Part shown: piece after piece, positions 1-9,074 of the stretch | How positions within the stretch are numbered: the first letter of the stretch is position 1 | Layout: each line of letters begins with the position of its first letter | DNA from: Bacteroidales bacterium UBA5833 | Lineage (GTDB): Bacteria > Bacteroidota > Bacteroidia > Bacteroidales > Lentimicrobiaceae | Length of the DNA stretch: 64,000 nucleotides | Assembly: GCA_002433025.1 (NCBI GenBank) | Contig: DJGZ01000080.1 | Coordinates: 1-64,000, forward strand | Reading direction: 5' to 3' | Notes under the pieces: model-generated | The model's input: the letters and a program-made list of their open reading frames with translations, nothing else | The model's database searches: none | Told to the model about the DNA's origin: nothing | Translations under genes and position numbers: made by a program

Positions 1-1002
1 AAAATTTTACTTATTACCGGGGGCACCGGGTCATTCGGTAATGCCGTTCTCTCCCGTTTCCTGAAGACCGGGATCAAAGAGATCAGGATATTCAGCAGGG
101 ATGAAAAAAAACAGGACGATATGCGTCACCGGTTAAATAATCCCAAAGTTAAATTTTACATCGGCGATGTTCGCGATAAACGTAGTGTAGATGTTGCCGT
201 TAATGGAGTTGATTATATTTTTCATGCCGCCGCCTTAAAACAGGTGCCTTCCTGTGAATTCTTTCCTATGGAGGCTGTCAAAACAAATATAATCGGAGCT
301 GGCAATGTATTGGATTCGGCGGTTGAACATGAAGTCAAACGCATAATCCTGCTGAGCACGGATAAGGCTGTATATCCTATTAATGCAATGGGATTAAGTA
401 AGGCCTTGATGGAAAAAGTGATGGTTGCCAAAGCCAGAAGCCTTGGCGAAAAATCGAAGACGGTAATCTGCGGAACCAGATATGGTAATGTTATGGCATC
501 AAGGGGCTCCGTAATACCTCTTTTCATTGAGCAGATCAAAGCCGGTAAGGATTTGACAGTGACGGATCCTAACATGACAAGGTTTATGATGACACTTGAA
601 GATGCTGTGGATCTGGTTTTATTTGCTTATGAGAATGGCTTAAATGGAGATGTGTTTATTCAGAAATCTCCTGCTTCGACCATTCATGATCTTGCTCAGG
701 CTTTAATTGAACTCTACAAGTCAAAATGCAAGATTAAAGTGATCGGCACCCGGCATGGTGAAAAGCTGTATGAAACGCTTGTTAACAGGGAGGAGATGGC
801 TAAAGCGACTGATATGGGGCATTACTTCAGGGTGAGTGCAGATAACCGAAGCCTGAATTATGAGAGTTACTTTTCGGAAGGTCAGAAAAAATTGTCAGTT
901 TTGGAAGATTATCATTCACACAATACGGAAAGACTTGATGTGGAAGGAACAAAGAAGTTGCTTATGAAAATTGAAATGATCAGGCAGGATATAGGGGTTT
1001 AG
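1..1002 (+). CDS. fnlA: UDP-GlcNAc 4,6-dehydratase/5-epimerase, FnlA/CapE type (5' end cut by window)
   Basis: The reading frame is open from base 1 and codes for about 333 residues. It begins almost at the Rossmann glycine motif (ITGGTGSFGNAV), so only a few N-terminal residues lie outside the window. It is an extended SDR of the polysaccharide biosynthesis (CapD/FlaA1) family. The STDKAVYPINAMGLSK stretch carries Met where most SDRs have the catalytic Tyr, as is usual in inverting 4,6-dehydratases. FnlA/CapE converts UDP-GlcNAc to a 4-keto-6-deoxy-talose intermediate, the first step to UDP-L-FucNAc. FnlB- and FnlC-type genes follow downstream, which supports this assignment over a generic FlaA1. 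It is cytoplasmic and is the first visible gene of the glycan operon. Confidence 0.9.
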   Translation, partial: KILLITGGTGSFGNAVLSRFLKTGIKEIRIFSRDEKKQDDMRHRLNNPKVKFYIGDVRDKRSVDVAVNGVDYIFHAAALKQVPSCEFFPMEAVKTNIIGAGNVLDSAVEHEVKRIILLSTDKAVYPINAMGLSKALMEKVMVAKARSLGEKSKTVICGTRYGNVMASRGSVIPLFIEQIKAGKDLTVTDPNMTRFMMTLEDAVDLVLFAYENGLNGDVFIQKSPASTIHDLAQALIELYKSKCKIKVIGTRHGEKLYETLVNREEMAKATDMGHYFRVSADNRSLNYESYFSEGQKKLSVLEDYHSHNTERLDVEGTKKLLMKIEMIRQDIGV

Positions 1003-1043
1003 TTTTTCAATCGGCAAGAACTGTTACTAATCAATTTTTATAA

Positions 1044-2159
1044 ATGATAAAAGTAGGAATAACGGGCCAGAGCGGTTTTGTCGGATCTCACCTGTATAAT
1101 TATCTCGGATTAAAAAGTGGAATTCAGCGGATTCATTTTGAGGACAACTATTTCAATAATGCATCATTAATGAGCGAATTTGCCGGCAACTGCGATGTTG
1201 TTGTTCATCTGGCTGCCATGAATCGCCACGAAGATCCTAATGTATTGTACAATACCAACATAGATCTGGTAGGGAAATTAATCTCAGGCCTGGAAGCCTC
1301 CGGTAATAAGCCCCGGGTAATTTTTTCATCTTCCACGCAGGAAGTGTTGGGAAACCATTACGGCCGGTCGAAGAAAGAGGGTAGGTTAATGTTTGAGAAA
1401 TGGGCTGCAGGCAGCGGTGCTTCATTTACTGCAATGGTTATTCCTAATGTTTTCGGACCTTACGGTATGCCGCACTATAATTCTGTTGTAGCGACCTTTT
1501 CTCATTTGCTTACACATGGCGGAGAGCCGAAGATCCATGTTGATGGAGAACTCAGGCTGATTTATATCAATGAACTGGTAGATCAGTTTTATAAAGTGAT
1601 TAAGGGCGAAGTTGGTGAAACGGTATTTTATGTCCCCCATACATCTGAAAAAAAAGTATCAGTGATTCTGGAATTGCTGAACAATTATAAGAACCAGTAT
1701 CTGGATAAGGGCATAATTCCTCAGATGAAATCAGAATTCGAAATTAATCTTTTTAACACTTTTCGAAGCTTTATTGAAAATTCATCTTATTTCCCCGTAA
1801 GATTGGTTCAGCATACCGACGACCGTGGTATTTTTGTTGAAACAATGAAGCTCGGCGTTGGCGGGCAGGTTTCGTTTTCAACAACCAAATCCGGAATAAC
1901 ACGTGGCAATCATTTTCATACACGGAAAATTGAACGCTTTGCTGTAATTAAAGGAAAGGCCAGGATTCAACTCAGGCGGATCGGGACAGATGAGATTCAG
2001 GAATTTCTACTGGATGGGAATGAGCCATCTTATGTCGATATGCCGGTATGGGTCACTCATAATATTACCAACATCGGCGATGATGAATTGTTGACTGTTT
2101 TCTGGATTAATGAGTGGTATAATCCTGAAGATCCGGATACATATTTTGAACAAGTTTGA
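1044..2159 (+). CDS. fnlB: SDR reductase with C-terminal cupin, FnlB/CapF type
   Basis: This 371-residue protein has an N-terminal Rossmann motif (GITGQSGFVGSHL) and an SDR-like body to about residue 245. A C-terminal cupin domain follows, with a histidine cluster (GNHFHTRKIERF). The two-domain layout is diagnostic of CapF/FnlB/WbjC. In that family the cupin acts as an epimerase and the SDR domain reduces the 4-keto sugar to UDP-N-acetyl-6-deoxy-L-talosamine. It lies 41 bp after fnlA and upstream of the 2-epimerase, giving the L-FucNAc pathway in order except for one inserted gene. Length is typical of the family. Confidence 0.88.
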   Translation: MIKVGITGQSGFVGSHLYNYLGLKSGIQRIHFEDNYFNNASLMSEFAGNCDVVVHLAAMNRHEDPNVLYNTNIDLVGKLISGLEASGNKPRVIFSSSTQEVLGNHYGRSKKEGRLMFEKWAAGSGASFTAMVIPNVFGPYGMPHYNSVVATFSHLLTHGGEPKIHVDGELRLIYINELVDQFYKVIKGEVGETVFYVPHTSEKKVSVILELLNNYKNQYLDKGIIPQMKSEFEINLFNTFRSFIENSSYFPVRLVQHTDDRGIFVETMKLGVGGQVSFSTTKSGITRGNHFHTRKIERFAVIKGKARIQLRRIGTDEIQEFLLDGNEPSYVDMPVWVTHNITNIGDDELLTVFWINEWYNPEDPDTYFEQV

Positions 2160-2176
2160 AATTTTAATAATACACA

Positions 2177-3238
2177 ATGTCCATTAAGGGGATCCGTTCA
2201 AGAGGTATTAATGGGGATGCTATATTTAACAATATCAGGGTGGTAGAGGTTGGGAATGGCTACCTTGTCGGAGTAAGGGGGTACCGTTTTTACCGGTATA
2301 GCGAAAGTGATGGGAGGTGGCAGTACTTTGGGAAGATTTCCGACCGCAGATTTGGTTTTTTATCGCGATTTCGTATACTTAGCAGGTTGCTCAGGGCTGA
2401 TGTACACTTTTATAAAACTTTGAAGAGCGGCCAATCTGTTTGTATTGCGAAAAGAGGTATTTTTAGGTTCAATGCGAGTATCCGGAAGTTCGGGAAGTGT
2501 TTTGATATTATCAGGGGGACCCGCCCGTTAAATATTTGTGAAGACGAAAAAGGTAATATTTTCTTTGGTGAGTATTTCAATAACCCTGAAAGAGATAGTG
2601 TTAATATTTATAAATCAATTGATTATGGTGCTTCCTGGGAGATTGCTTTTACCTTTCCCGCAAAATCCATCCGGCATATCCACGAGATGCGTTATGACAA
2701 CTATACAAACTCAATATGGGTTGCTACAGGAGATCTCGATGGTGAATGCATCATCGGTTACACAAATGATCAATTCAGGAGTTTCAATTCAGTATTAAAA
2801 GGAGGGCAGGAATATAGAACCTGTAAACTGCTCTTTTTCAGAGATAAGATAGTGTATGGTACTGATTCTGAAACAGCGGTAAACTATTTGAAACAAATTG
2901 ACCGCAATACACTGAAGGTAACGGATTTGGTTTCATTGCAGGGATCTGTGATCAACTCTGTTAAAATTGGAGACAGGTGTTTTTTTAGCACCACTGTGGA
3001 ACCGTCGGAAGTTAATAAGGACAAGAATTCATATGTATGGATGTATGACAATGAAACCGGGAGTTGTAAAATCATTGCTCAATACAAAAAGGATTTGTGG
3101 AATCACAGGTATTTTCAATTCGGATGGTGTAAGTTTCCGGAGTACGCTGAGAGCGATAGTCAATTTTTGTACTATCATGGCAATGCATTAAAAAGGATAG
3201 ACGGAAGTACTTTGCGTTTAAAAATCAGTGATTTATAA
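2177..3238 (+). CDS. beta-propeller-like protein with an Asp-box, function unknown
   Basis: This 353-residue protein has no signal peptide or membrane segment. Near residue 150 there is an Asp-box-like motif (SIDYGASW, matching SxDxGxxW), typical of BNR or sialidase-type propellers. The aromatic- and Gly-rich short strands elsewhere fit a beta-propeller. It sits between the FnlB and FnlC genes and overlaps neither if the next gene starts at 3258. Similar proteins occur in polysaccharide loci, but I cannot assign a reaction. It could be a glycan-processing hydrolase or a binding protein; without a secretion signal, a cytoplasmic role is implied. Confidence 0.7.
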   Translation: MSIKGIRSRGINGDAIFNNIRVVEVGNGYLVGVRGYRFYRYSESDGRWQYFGKISDRRFGFLSRFRILSRLLRADVHFYKTLKSGQSVCIAKRGIFRFNASIRKFGKCFDIIRGTRPLNICEDEKGNIFFGEYFNNPERDSVNIYKSIDYGASWEIAFTFPAKSIRHIHEMRYDNYTNSIWVATGDLDGECIIGYTNDQFRSFNSVLKGGQEYRTCKLLFFRDKIVYGTDSETAVNYLKQIDRNTLKVTDLVSLQGSVINSVKIGDRCFFSTTVEPSEVNKDKNSYVWMYDNETGSCKIIAQYKKDLWNHRYFQFGWCKFPEYAESDSQFLYYHGNALKRIDGSTLRLKISDL

Positions 3239-3257
3239 AAAGATTAAATTGACTTTG

Positions 3258-4388
3258 ATGAAAAGGCTTAAAGTTTTAACAGTAGTTGGTACCCGTCCGG
3301 AGATTATACGTTTGTCGATGGTTTTACACAAGCTTGATCAGAGCGGGGCTATTGATCATGTTTTGGTTCATACCGGGCAGAACTATGACTTTGAATTGAA
3401 TGAGGTTTTCTTCCAGGATCTTGACCTGAGAAAGCCTGATTTTTATCTGGGCGCTGCTGGCAATAATGCAGCGGAAACCATCGGGCAGATATTGATAAAA
3501 ATCGATCCTGTGCTGGAAAGTGTAAAACCCGATGCGTTTCTGGTCCTGGGTGATACCAATAGCTGCCTTTGTGCAATTCCAGCCAAAAAGCGGCATATTC
3601 CCATCTTTCATATGGAAGCAGGGAACCGGTGTTTCGACCAGCGCGTACCCGAAGAAACCAACAGGAAAATTGTTGATCACATCAGCGACATAAATCTGAC
3701 ATACAGCGATATTGCCAGGGAATACCTCCTGCGTGAAGGTTTGCCGGCCGACAGGGTGATTAAAACCGGCAGTCCTATGTTCGAAGTATTACATCATTAT
3801 TTGCCAAAAATCAATAAATCCGTAATTCTTGGTTCTCTGGGTCTTGAGAAGGAACTGTACTATGTTGTTTCAGCGCATCGTGAAGAGAACATATCTTCTG
3901 ATAATCAATTCAGGAACCTGGTAGCAATTCTCAATCAGTTGGCGAAAAGCTCAGGACTGCCTGTAATTGTTACGACTCATCCGCGCACCCGCAAAAAAAT
4001 CGAAGACGAAGGGGTGCGGTTTGAACCTCAAGTGAAGCTGATGAAGCCTTTTGGACTTACAGATTATATCTGTTTGCAGATGAATGCAAAAGCTGTATTA
4101 TCTGACAGTGGAACAATCAGTGAGGAGTCGTCGATACTTAATTTCAGGGCACTGAACATAAGAGAAGCTCATGAAAGGCCTGAAGCCATGGAAGAAGCAG
4201 CTGTAATGCTGGTTGGACTAAATCCGGAACGGGTTATGCAGGGTCTGATGCAACTGGAATACCAAAGCGTTGAATCAAGAAATTTCAGGCAAGTAAAAGA
4301 TTACACCATGCCAAATGTATCAGATAAGGTGGTAAGAATCATTCTTTCCTATACCGATTATGTTAACAGAGTTGTCTGGGGTAAATAG
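3258..4388 (+). CDS. fnlC: UDP-N-acetyl-L-talosamine/GlcNAc 2-epimerase, FnlC/CapG type
   Basis: A 376-residue non-hydrolysing UDP-GlcNAc 2-epimerase family protein. Visible motifs are GTRPEIIRLS at the N terminus, HTGQNYD, GDTNS, HMEAGNRCFDQRVPEETNR and SDSGTISEES near the C terminus. In this context it should be the final FnlC/CapG/WbjD step giving UDP-L-FucNAc rather than ManNAc synthesis. The ATG at 3258 gives MKRLKVLTVVGTRPE, as is usual for the family. An in-frame ATG at 3228 would overlap the preceding gene and add ten unlikely residues. A second family member lies at 55344 and is the better WecB candidate. Confidence 0.88.
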   Translation: MKRLKVLTVVGTRPEIIRLSMVLHKLDQSGAIDHVLVHTGQNYDFELNEVFFQDLDLRKPDFYLGAAGNNAAETIGQILIKIDPVLESVKPDAFLVLGDTNSCLCAIPAKKRHIPIFHMEAGNRCFDQRVPEETNRKIVDHISDINLTYSDIAREYLLREGLPADRVIKTGSPMFEVLHHYLPKINKSVILGSLGLEKELYYVVSAHREENISSDNQFRNLVAILNQLAKSSGLPVIVTTHPRTRKKIEDEGVRFEPQVKLMKPFGLTDYICLQMNAKAVLSDSGTISEESSILNFRALNIREAHERPEAMEEAAVMLVGLNPERVMQGLMQLEYQSVESRNFRQVKDYTMPNVSDKVVRIILSYTDYVNRVVWGK

Positions 4389-4394
4389 TATTTA

Positions 4395-5597
4395 ATGAAT
4401 ATTGTCTTTTTGACATTATCCCGATTCACGGATATTTCTGACAGGGGAATTTATCCTGATCTTGTGCGTAAGTTCTGTAAAGAAGGCCATAATGTTTATG
4501 TGGTTTCTCCGATGGAAAGGAAGTTTGAAAAACCTACAAGTCTTATAACTCAGGGAAGACTCACTCTTCTTAAGTTAAGAACGCTTAATCTGCAGCAATC
4601 AGGCATTGTTGAAAAGGGATTAGCATATATGCTGCTTGATTTTCAATTCTTGATGGGGGTCAGAAAGTATTTTGACAAGGTGCAATTTGACCTTATTTTG
4701 TACTCCACCCCGCCTATTAATATATTAAAGGTTATCAGATATCTTAAAAATCGGAACAATGCCATAACCTATCTGTTATTAAAAGATATTTATCCTCAGG
4801 CAGCGGTTGACGATAAGGTTTTTGGTCAGAATAGCTTGATATATAAGTATTTTCGAAATCTGGAAAAACAACTTTATCAAATTTCTGATTTTATTGGATG
4901 TATGTCGGAGGCGAATGTAGAGTATCTTTTAAATCATAACCCGGAGCTAAGTCCTGATAAAGTGGAGGTCAATCCTAACAGCATTGAACCGGTTGAATTG
5001 AGAGTTACAGATGAGCAAAAGGCAGCATTCAGAGTTCAACATGGAATACCTGCAAATGCGCTTATTTTTATATTTGGAGGAAATCTGGGTAAATCGCAGG
5101 GCATTGGTTTTTATCTTGAAATTATGAAAATCAAATCTCAAGACTCCCGATTTTTCTTTCTGACAGTTGGATCGGGTTCTGAGTTTAATAAAATAGACCG
5201 GTTTATTAAAAACAACAATATACTGAATGCAAGAATAATCCCCTCTCTGCCAAAAGATGAATTTGATAGGGTGGTTGCAATGAGTGATGTTGGCCTGATT
5301 TTTTTAAACAGCTACTTTACTGTTCCAAATTTTCCATCACGGATGCTCTCTTATATGCAGCAAAAAAAGCCTGTGCTTGCTGCAACTGATAGTGTCACTG
5401 ATATTGGGAAAATCATAATCAGGAATTTGTTTGGTTATTGGGTGATGCAAGGAGATAAGCAGGCTTTTTTAGAAAAAATGGATTCAATGTTTGAGAGTAA
5501 AAACATGCTTTCAGATCTTGGCATTAATGGTTATAATTATTTATTGGAAAATTACACCGTTAGTTCTTCATATAACAAAATAATCAAACATGTTTAA
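4395..5597 (+). CDS. GT4-type glycosyltransferase, WbuB-like
   Basis: This 400-residue protein has a GT-B layout. The N-terminal half begins MNIVFLTLSRFTDISDRGIY, and the C-terminal nucleotide-binding half contains FIFGGNLGKSQG and a late acidic region. The fit is to the WbuB/FnlX group often encoded beside fnlABC, predicted to transfer L-FucNAc. It is the only conventional glycosyltransferase visible in the locus. It starts 6 bp after fnlC and overlaps the next gene by 8 bp, so the three are translationally close. The donor assignment rests on context. Confidence 0.8.
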   Translation: MNIVFLTLSRFTDISDRGIYPDLVRKFCKEGHNVYVVSPMERKFEKPTSLITQGRLTLLKLRTLNLQQSGIVEKGLAYMLLDFQFLMGVRKYFDKVQFDLILYSTPPINILKVIRYLKNRNNAITYLLLKDIYPQAAVDDKVFGQNSLIYKYFRNLEKQLYQISDFIGCMSEANVEYLLNHNPELSPDKVEVNPNSIEPVELRVTDEQKAAFRVQHGIPANALIFIFGGNLGKSQGIGFYLEIMKIKSQDSRFFFLTVGSGSEFNKIDRFIKNNNILNARIIPSLPKDEFDRVVAMSDVGLIFLNSYFTVPNFPSRMLSYMQQKKPVLAATDSVTDIGKIIIRNLFGYWVMQGDKQAFLEKMDSMFESKNMLSDLGINGYNYLLENYTVSSSYNKIIKHV

Positions 5598-6192
5598 ATT
5601 GTATATTACAATTATAAAGCCGGTCTTCGATTATTTTTTTTCAACTATTGCAATTTTAGTCCTATGGCCGCTTTTCCTTCTAGTCGCTATAGCTATCAAA
5701 ATTGAATCTTCAGGTCCTGCCTTTTTTGTTCAACCACGTTTGGGAAAACATGGTAAAGTATTTAAAATAATTAAGTTTCGCTCAATGATAACGAAGCAAC
5801 AAGCTATGCATAGAAGCAACAAACTCTTTGAAAATGATCCCCGTATAACAAGAGTCGGTGCATTTATTAGGAAAACAAGTATTGATGAACTGCCGCAGAT
5901 TTTTAACATTCTCAAGGGCGAAATGAGCTTTATCGGTCCTCGTCCTCCGGTTGTGCATTTCCCCAAAAAGTATGAGGAGTATAATTCATTTGAAAAACAG
6001 CGATTCAGCGTAAAGCCGGGGATAAGTGGACTCGCTCAGATTCGCTGCCGAGAAATACATGATTGGGATATCAATATTCCTATCGATGTGGAATACGTGC
6101 AGAAGTGTTCATTTATGTTTGATCTGAAGCTATTTCTGGCTTCATTTATGGTATTCCTCAGGACTGATAATATCTATCGGAAAGGTGACTGA
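5590..6192 (+). CDS. PglC-like undecaprenyl-phosphate sugar-1-phosphate transferase (1 of 4)
   Basis: A 200-residue monotopic phosphoglycosyltransferase (bacterial sugar transferase family). A hydrophobic N-terminal re-entrant helix (about residues 10-35) is followed by FFVQPRLGKHGKVFKIIKF. The catalytic Asp-Glu dyad is in SIDELPQIFN, then comes GEMSFIGPRPP, and VKPGISGLAQIR near the C terminus. It lacks the five-helix N-terminal domain of WbaP, so it is PglC-sized. It would load a sugar-1-phosphate on the lipid carrier at the inner membrane. It overlaps the glycosyltransferase gene by 8 bp. The sugar may be FucNAc or a bacillosamine-type sugar, unknown from sequence. Confidence 0.88.
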   Translation: MFKLYITIIKPVFDYFFSTIAILVLWPLFLLVAIAIKIESSGPAFFVQPRLGKHGKVFKIIKFRSMITKQQAMHRSNKLFENDPRITRVGAFIRKTSIDELPQIFNILKGEMSFIGPRPPVVHFPKKYEEYNSFEKQRFSVKPGISGLAQIRCREIHDWDINIPIDVEYVQKCSFMFDLKLFLASFMVFLRTDNIYRKGD

Positions 6193-6198
6193 ATATAT

Positions 6199-6888
6199 AT
6201 GACCGGAAACATTATTTCTATTCATCAGCCCAATTTTATGCCATGGCTGGGATACTTTTATAAAATCCATCAGTCTGATATTTTTGTTTTTTTGGATGAT
6301 GTTCAGTTTTCAAATCAGGGAATGCATAATTATCATTATATCAAAACTTCGCAAGGCTCCTTCAGGTTAAAAGTACCGGTACATAAAAAGTTCAAGGAAA
6401 ATATAAATCAGGTTCAAATAAATTATAACCTTAACTGGAAAGATAAACATTTTAAAACATTGATTGCCAATTACCGAAGGAGCCCTTTTTTTGATGAAGT
6501 ATATCATGATATTCAGAAATTATACAATGCTGATTATAAAAATTTAGCACATTTTAACCGGGAAATTATAGAGTTTATTTGTAAAAAAATGGGAATAACC
6601 ACTAAATTTATAAATTCCTCCGCATTGAATTTTCACTCAATGAGGGAGCAAAAAATCATAGACATTTGTGTGGCACTCAATGGGAAAGTATATTATTCGG
6701 GAACCGGGGCAAAATCATATCAGAATGAAGAAAGTTTCAAAGAGAGGGGACTTGAGCTCAGATACTCCGGTTTTAAAATCTTCAGTTACCCGCAATTATG
6801 GGGCGATTTTCAATCAAATGTTACTATTTTAGACTATTTGATGAATTGTGGATATAACTGGGAACAAGTTTTATCAAATCAAAGTTAG
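6199..6888 (+). CDS. WbqC family protein
   Basis: A 229-residue protein with the WbqC family signature at the start: ISIHQPNFMPWLGYFYKIHQSD, then FVFLDDVQFSNQGMHN. Members occur across O-antigen and capsule loci. Their reaction is not settled; a role in amino-sugar modification has been suggested. It is followed 5 bp later by a DegT-like aminotransferase gene and then a GNAT gene, a grouping that suggests an amino-sugar acylation branch. There is no signal peptide, so it should be cytoplasmic. Confidence 0.82.
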   Translation: MTGNIISIHQPNFMPWLGYFYKIHQSDIFVFLDDVQFSNQGMHNYHYIKTSQGSFRLKVPVHKKFKENINQVQINYNLNWKDKHFKTLIANYRRSPFFDEVYHDIQKLYNADYKNLAHFNREIIEFICKKMGITTKFINSSALNFHSMREQKIIDICVALNGKVYYSGTGAKSYQNEESFKERGLELRYSGFKIFSYPQLWGDFQSNVTILDYLMNCGYNWEQVLSNQS

Positions 6889-6893
6889 TTTTT

Positions 6894-7877
6894 ATGGAGA
6901 TAGGTAGTTTTCTTGAACTTGACATTGAAAAAACAGGAGAGTATTTCCCTGATAATGATTATGTTGCAAGATTAAACTCGGCTCGGGCAGGAGTTTATCA
7001 TTCACTGCAAATAATGCAATGCAACGAAATTTATATACCCTATTATCAGTGCCCTACTGTAAACAGTTTTCTTAGCAAAAAGGGTGTGAAAATTCACAAG
7101 TACTTCCTTAATAAAGCATTTGAGCCTCAGCTGGATGGACAGGTAGAAAGAAGTGCGGTGTTACTAGTTAATTATTTTGGGATATTTTCAAACGTGTTTT
7201 TTAAAAATATTCTAAAGGAATTTCAAAACGTTATAATTGATAATGGACCTGCTTTTTACAATCCACCAATTGAAGGTTGTTTTAATGTTTATTCAGCGCG
7301 TAAGTTTTTCGGCGTTCCTGATGGTTGTTATGTTGTTGGACCAAACGCCATTGACTTAACAAATGAATATTTATTAGATTATTCAGCCTCAACCGCTGGT
7401 TTTTTATTCCAACGTTACGAAATTGGCTGTAATGCTTCATATCAGGAAAGAATGAGGAATGAAGAAAGAATTGATAATTCGGATATACTCAGAATGTCTT
7501 ACCTTACAAGGGCTCTTCTAGGCGGTATCAATTATCAGCGTATTCGAGATATCCGTCGGAAAAATTTTCAATATGCGCATGAACAATATAAAAATGTAAA
7601 TCTACTTGATGTTTCGATTAATTATGATGAGACCTGTGTGCCAATGTTTTATCCACTAGTAGTTGAAAATGATTCTTTGGTTGAAAAGTTGGCAAAAAAA
7701 CAAATATATACTGGAAGAAGATGGAATTCGGTTTTAAATGAAGTAGAAAGTGAAACAATTGAAGGTTGGTTGTCGCGCTTCATGGTGCCATTGCCTGTTG
7801 ATCAGCGATATGGAGTAAACGAGCTGGATAAGGTCTGTAAAGCAGTGCTTAAAATCCTTCAAAAAGGAATAGACTGA
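6894..7877 (+). CDS. DegT/DnrJ-like PLP-dependent aminotransferase fold protein (divergent)
   Basis: A 327-residue protein that is shorter and more divergent than the classical DegT family member at 15528. The PLP-binding acid is in IIDNGPAF (classical form VEDAAQA). The Schiff-base lysine is probably in YSARKFFGVPDGCYV, aligning with the SFxxxK motif. It would transfer an amino group to a keto-sugar nucleotide if active. It lies between WbqC and GNAT genes, 5 and 11 bp apart, in one transcription unit. The divergence leaves open a non-aminotransferase role. Confidence 0.68.
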   Translation: MEIGSFLELDIEKTGEYFPDNDYVARLNSARAGVYHSLQIMQCNEIYIPYYQCPTVNSFLSKKGVKIHKYFLNKAFEPQLDGQVERSAVLLVNYFGIFSNVFFKNILKEFQNVIIDNGPAFYNPPIEGCFNVYSARKFFGVPDGCYVVGPNAIDLTNEYLLDYSASTAGFLFQRYEIGCNASYQERMRNEERIDNSDILRMSYLTRALLGGINYQRIRDIRRKNFQYAHEQYKNVNLLDVSINYDETCVPMFYPLVVENDSLVEKLAKKQIYTGRRWNSVLNEVESETIEGWLSRFMVPLPVDQRYGVNELDKVCKAVLKILQKGID

Positions 7878-7888
7878 ATATTTGTATT

Positions 7889-8386
7889 ATGAAAAGGAAA
7901 TTACTTGTATATTCAAAATCTTCTTCATCCATTGATCTGGTTGGTTGGCCTAATGAATATATAGGTTTTAAACTTATAGAGTATAAGCCTGGATTTGGAA
8001 ATTTTAGCAGATATGGTTTATCATGGAAGGTCAATTTCCTATGGTATTTGTTTAGCAGAGGGAACTTCAGCATTTTAATTTTAATGGATGAAAAACTTGT
8101 CGTTCATTATTCTTACCTTACGCCTAAAGTATTTCGCTTTCCTTTCATGAGGAAAGGCGATGTGCAAGTGGGGCCATGTGTTACGCATGCATCATTTCGT
8201 GGTAAAGGTGTTTTTTCAAAGGTGCTTGAGTTGGTTCCTTTGTTATATCCACGAAGTGAAACAATCTGGACATATACCACTGAAGATGATATTGCTGCAC
8301 AAAAAGCCTTTAAAAATGCCGGATACAGTTTTATTACCTTTGCTGAAATGTCGTTGCGAACGAAGATTGTAAGATTAATAAAATAA
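7889..8386 (+). CDS. GNAT-like N-acyltransferase
   Basis: This 165-residue protein looks like a GNAT acetyltransferase. A beta strand, VQVGPCVTHASFRGKGVFSK, matches the motif A region (V-x-P-x-x-R-x-x-G/K). It is followed by a helix, then TTEDDIAAQKAFKNAGY, the usual NxxAxxxYxxxGF-like motif B. It presumably acylates an amino sugar made by the neighbouring aminotransferase. It is translationally close to both neighbours (11 bp and 4 bp gaps). The acyl donor and acceptor cannot be read from the sequence. Confidence 0.72.
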   Translation: MKRKLLVYSKSSSSIDLVGWPNEYIGFKLIEYKPGFGNFSRYGLSWKVNFLWYLFSRGNFSILILMDEKLVVHYSYLTPKVFRFPFMRKGDVQVGPCVTHASFRGKGVFSKVLELVPLLYPRSETIWTYTTEDDIAAQKAFKNAGYSFITFAEMSLRTKIVRLIK

Positions 8387-8390
8387 TGAT

Positions 8391-9065
8391 ATGAAAACTG
8401 GTAAAAATATTTTAATTATTGCACCTCATCCTGATGATGAAGTTCTTGGTTGCGGAGGAGTAATGGCCAAGTATGCCGGAAATGGAAATAAAGTGTTTGT
8501 TCTTATTATGACGCGGGGCACGCCTAAACTCTATGGTCACGAGCGGATTGAAAATGTCAGGCGTGAAGCAAAAGCAGCGCAAAGAATTATAGGTGTAGAG
8601 GAAACACGTTTTCTCGATTTCCCTGCCCCTGAACTCGATACCGTTTCATTGGCAGAAATGGCACGGGCGATTGAGAAAATATTGAAGGAATTGCAGATCA
8701 ATATCCTGTTTTTGCCCCATAATGGGGATATACATAACGATCATAAAGTGGTGTTTAATGCCGCCATGGTGGCAGCCCGGCCGATCAATAATTATACAGT
8801 TAAGGAAATTTACTGTTTTGAAACACTTTCTGAAACGGAATGGGCGCATCCCTTCAGTAATGACGTTTTTATCCCTAATTTTTTTGTGGATATATCAGAT
8901 TTTTTCCAAACAAAGATTGAAGCAATGAAATGCTTTAAAAGCCAACTCAGGGATTATCCCAGTTCTCGTTCACTTGAAGCCCTCGAAGCACTTTCGAGAT
9001 TCAGAGGATCAACTGTGGGCTATCATTATGCCGAAGCTTTCATGATCATCAGAATTATTGAATAA
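8391..9065 (+). CDS. PIG-L/LmbE family deacetylase
   Basis: A 224-residue member of the PIG-L zinc deacetylase family. The metal-binding motif APHPDDEVLGCGG is at residues about 10-22, and the second histidine motif HNGDIHNDHK is near residue 112. These enzymes remove N-acetyl groups from GlcNAc-type substrates. In this locus it probably deacetylates a sugar nucleotide or lipid-linked amino sugar, which could then be re-acylated by the GNAT or ACP-dependent enzymes nearby. It is cytoplasmic, with no signal peptide. It begins 4 bp after the GNAT gene and ends 9 bp before the next priming transferase. Confidence 0.88.
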   Translation: MKTGKNILIIAPHPDDEVLGCGGVMAKYAGNGNKVFVLIMTRGTPKLYGHERIENVRREAKAAQRIIGVEETRFLDFPAPELDTVSLAEMARAIEKILKELQINILFLPHNGDIHNDHKVVFNAAMVAARPINNYTVKEIYCFETLSETEWAHPFSNDVFIPNFFVDISDFFQTKIEAMKCFKSQLRDYPSSRSLEALEALSRFRGSTVGYHYAEAFMIIRIIE

Positions 9066-9074
9066 ACTTAAGAA

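Noticed and set aside
3228..3257. Upstream ATG for the FnlC-type gene
   Set aside because: It overlaps the preceding gene and adds residues that do not match the family N terminus; ATG at 3258 fits.
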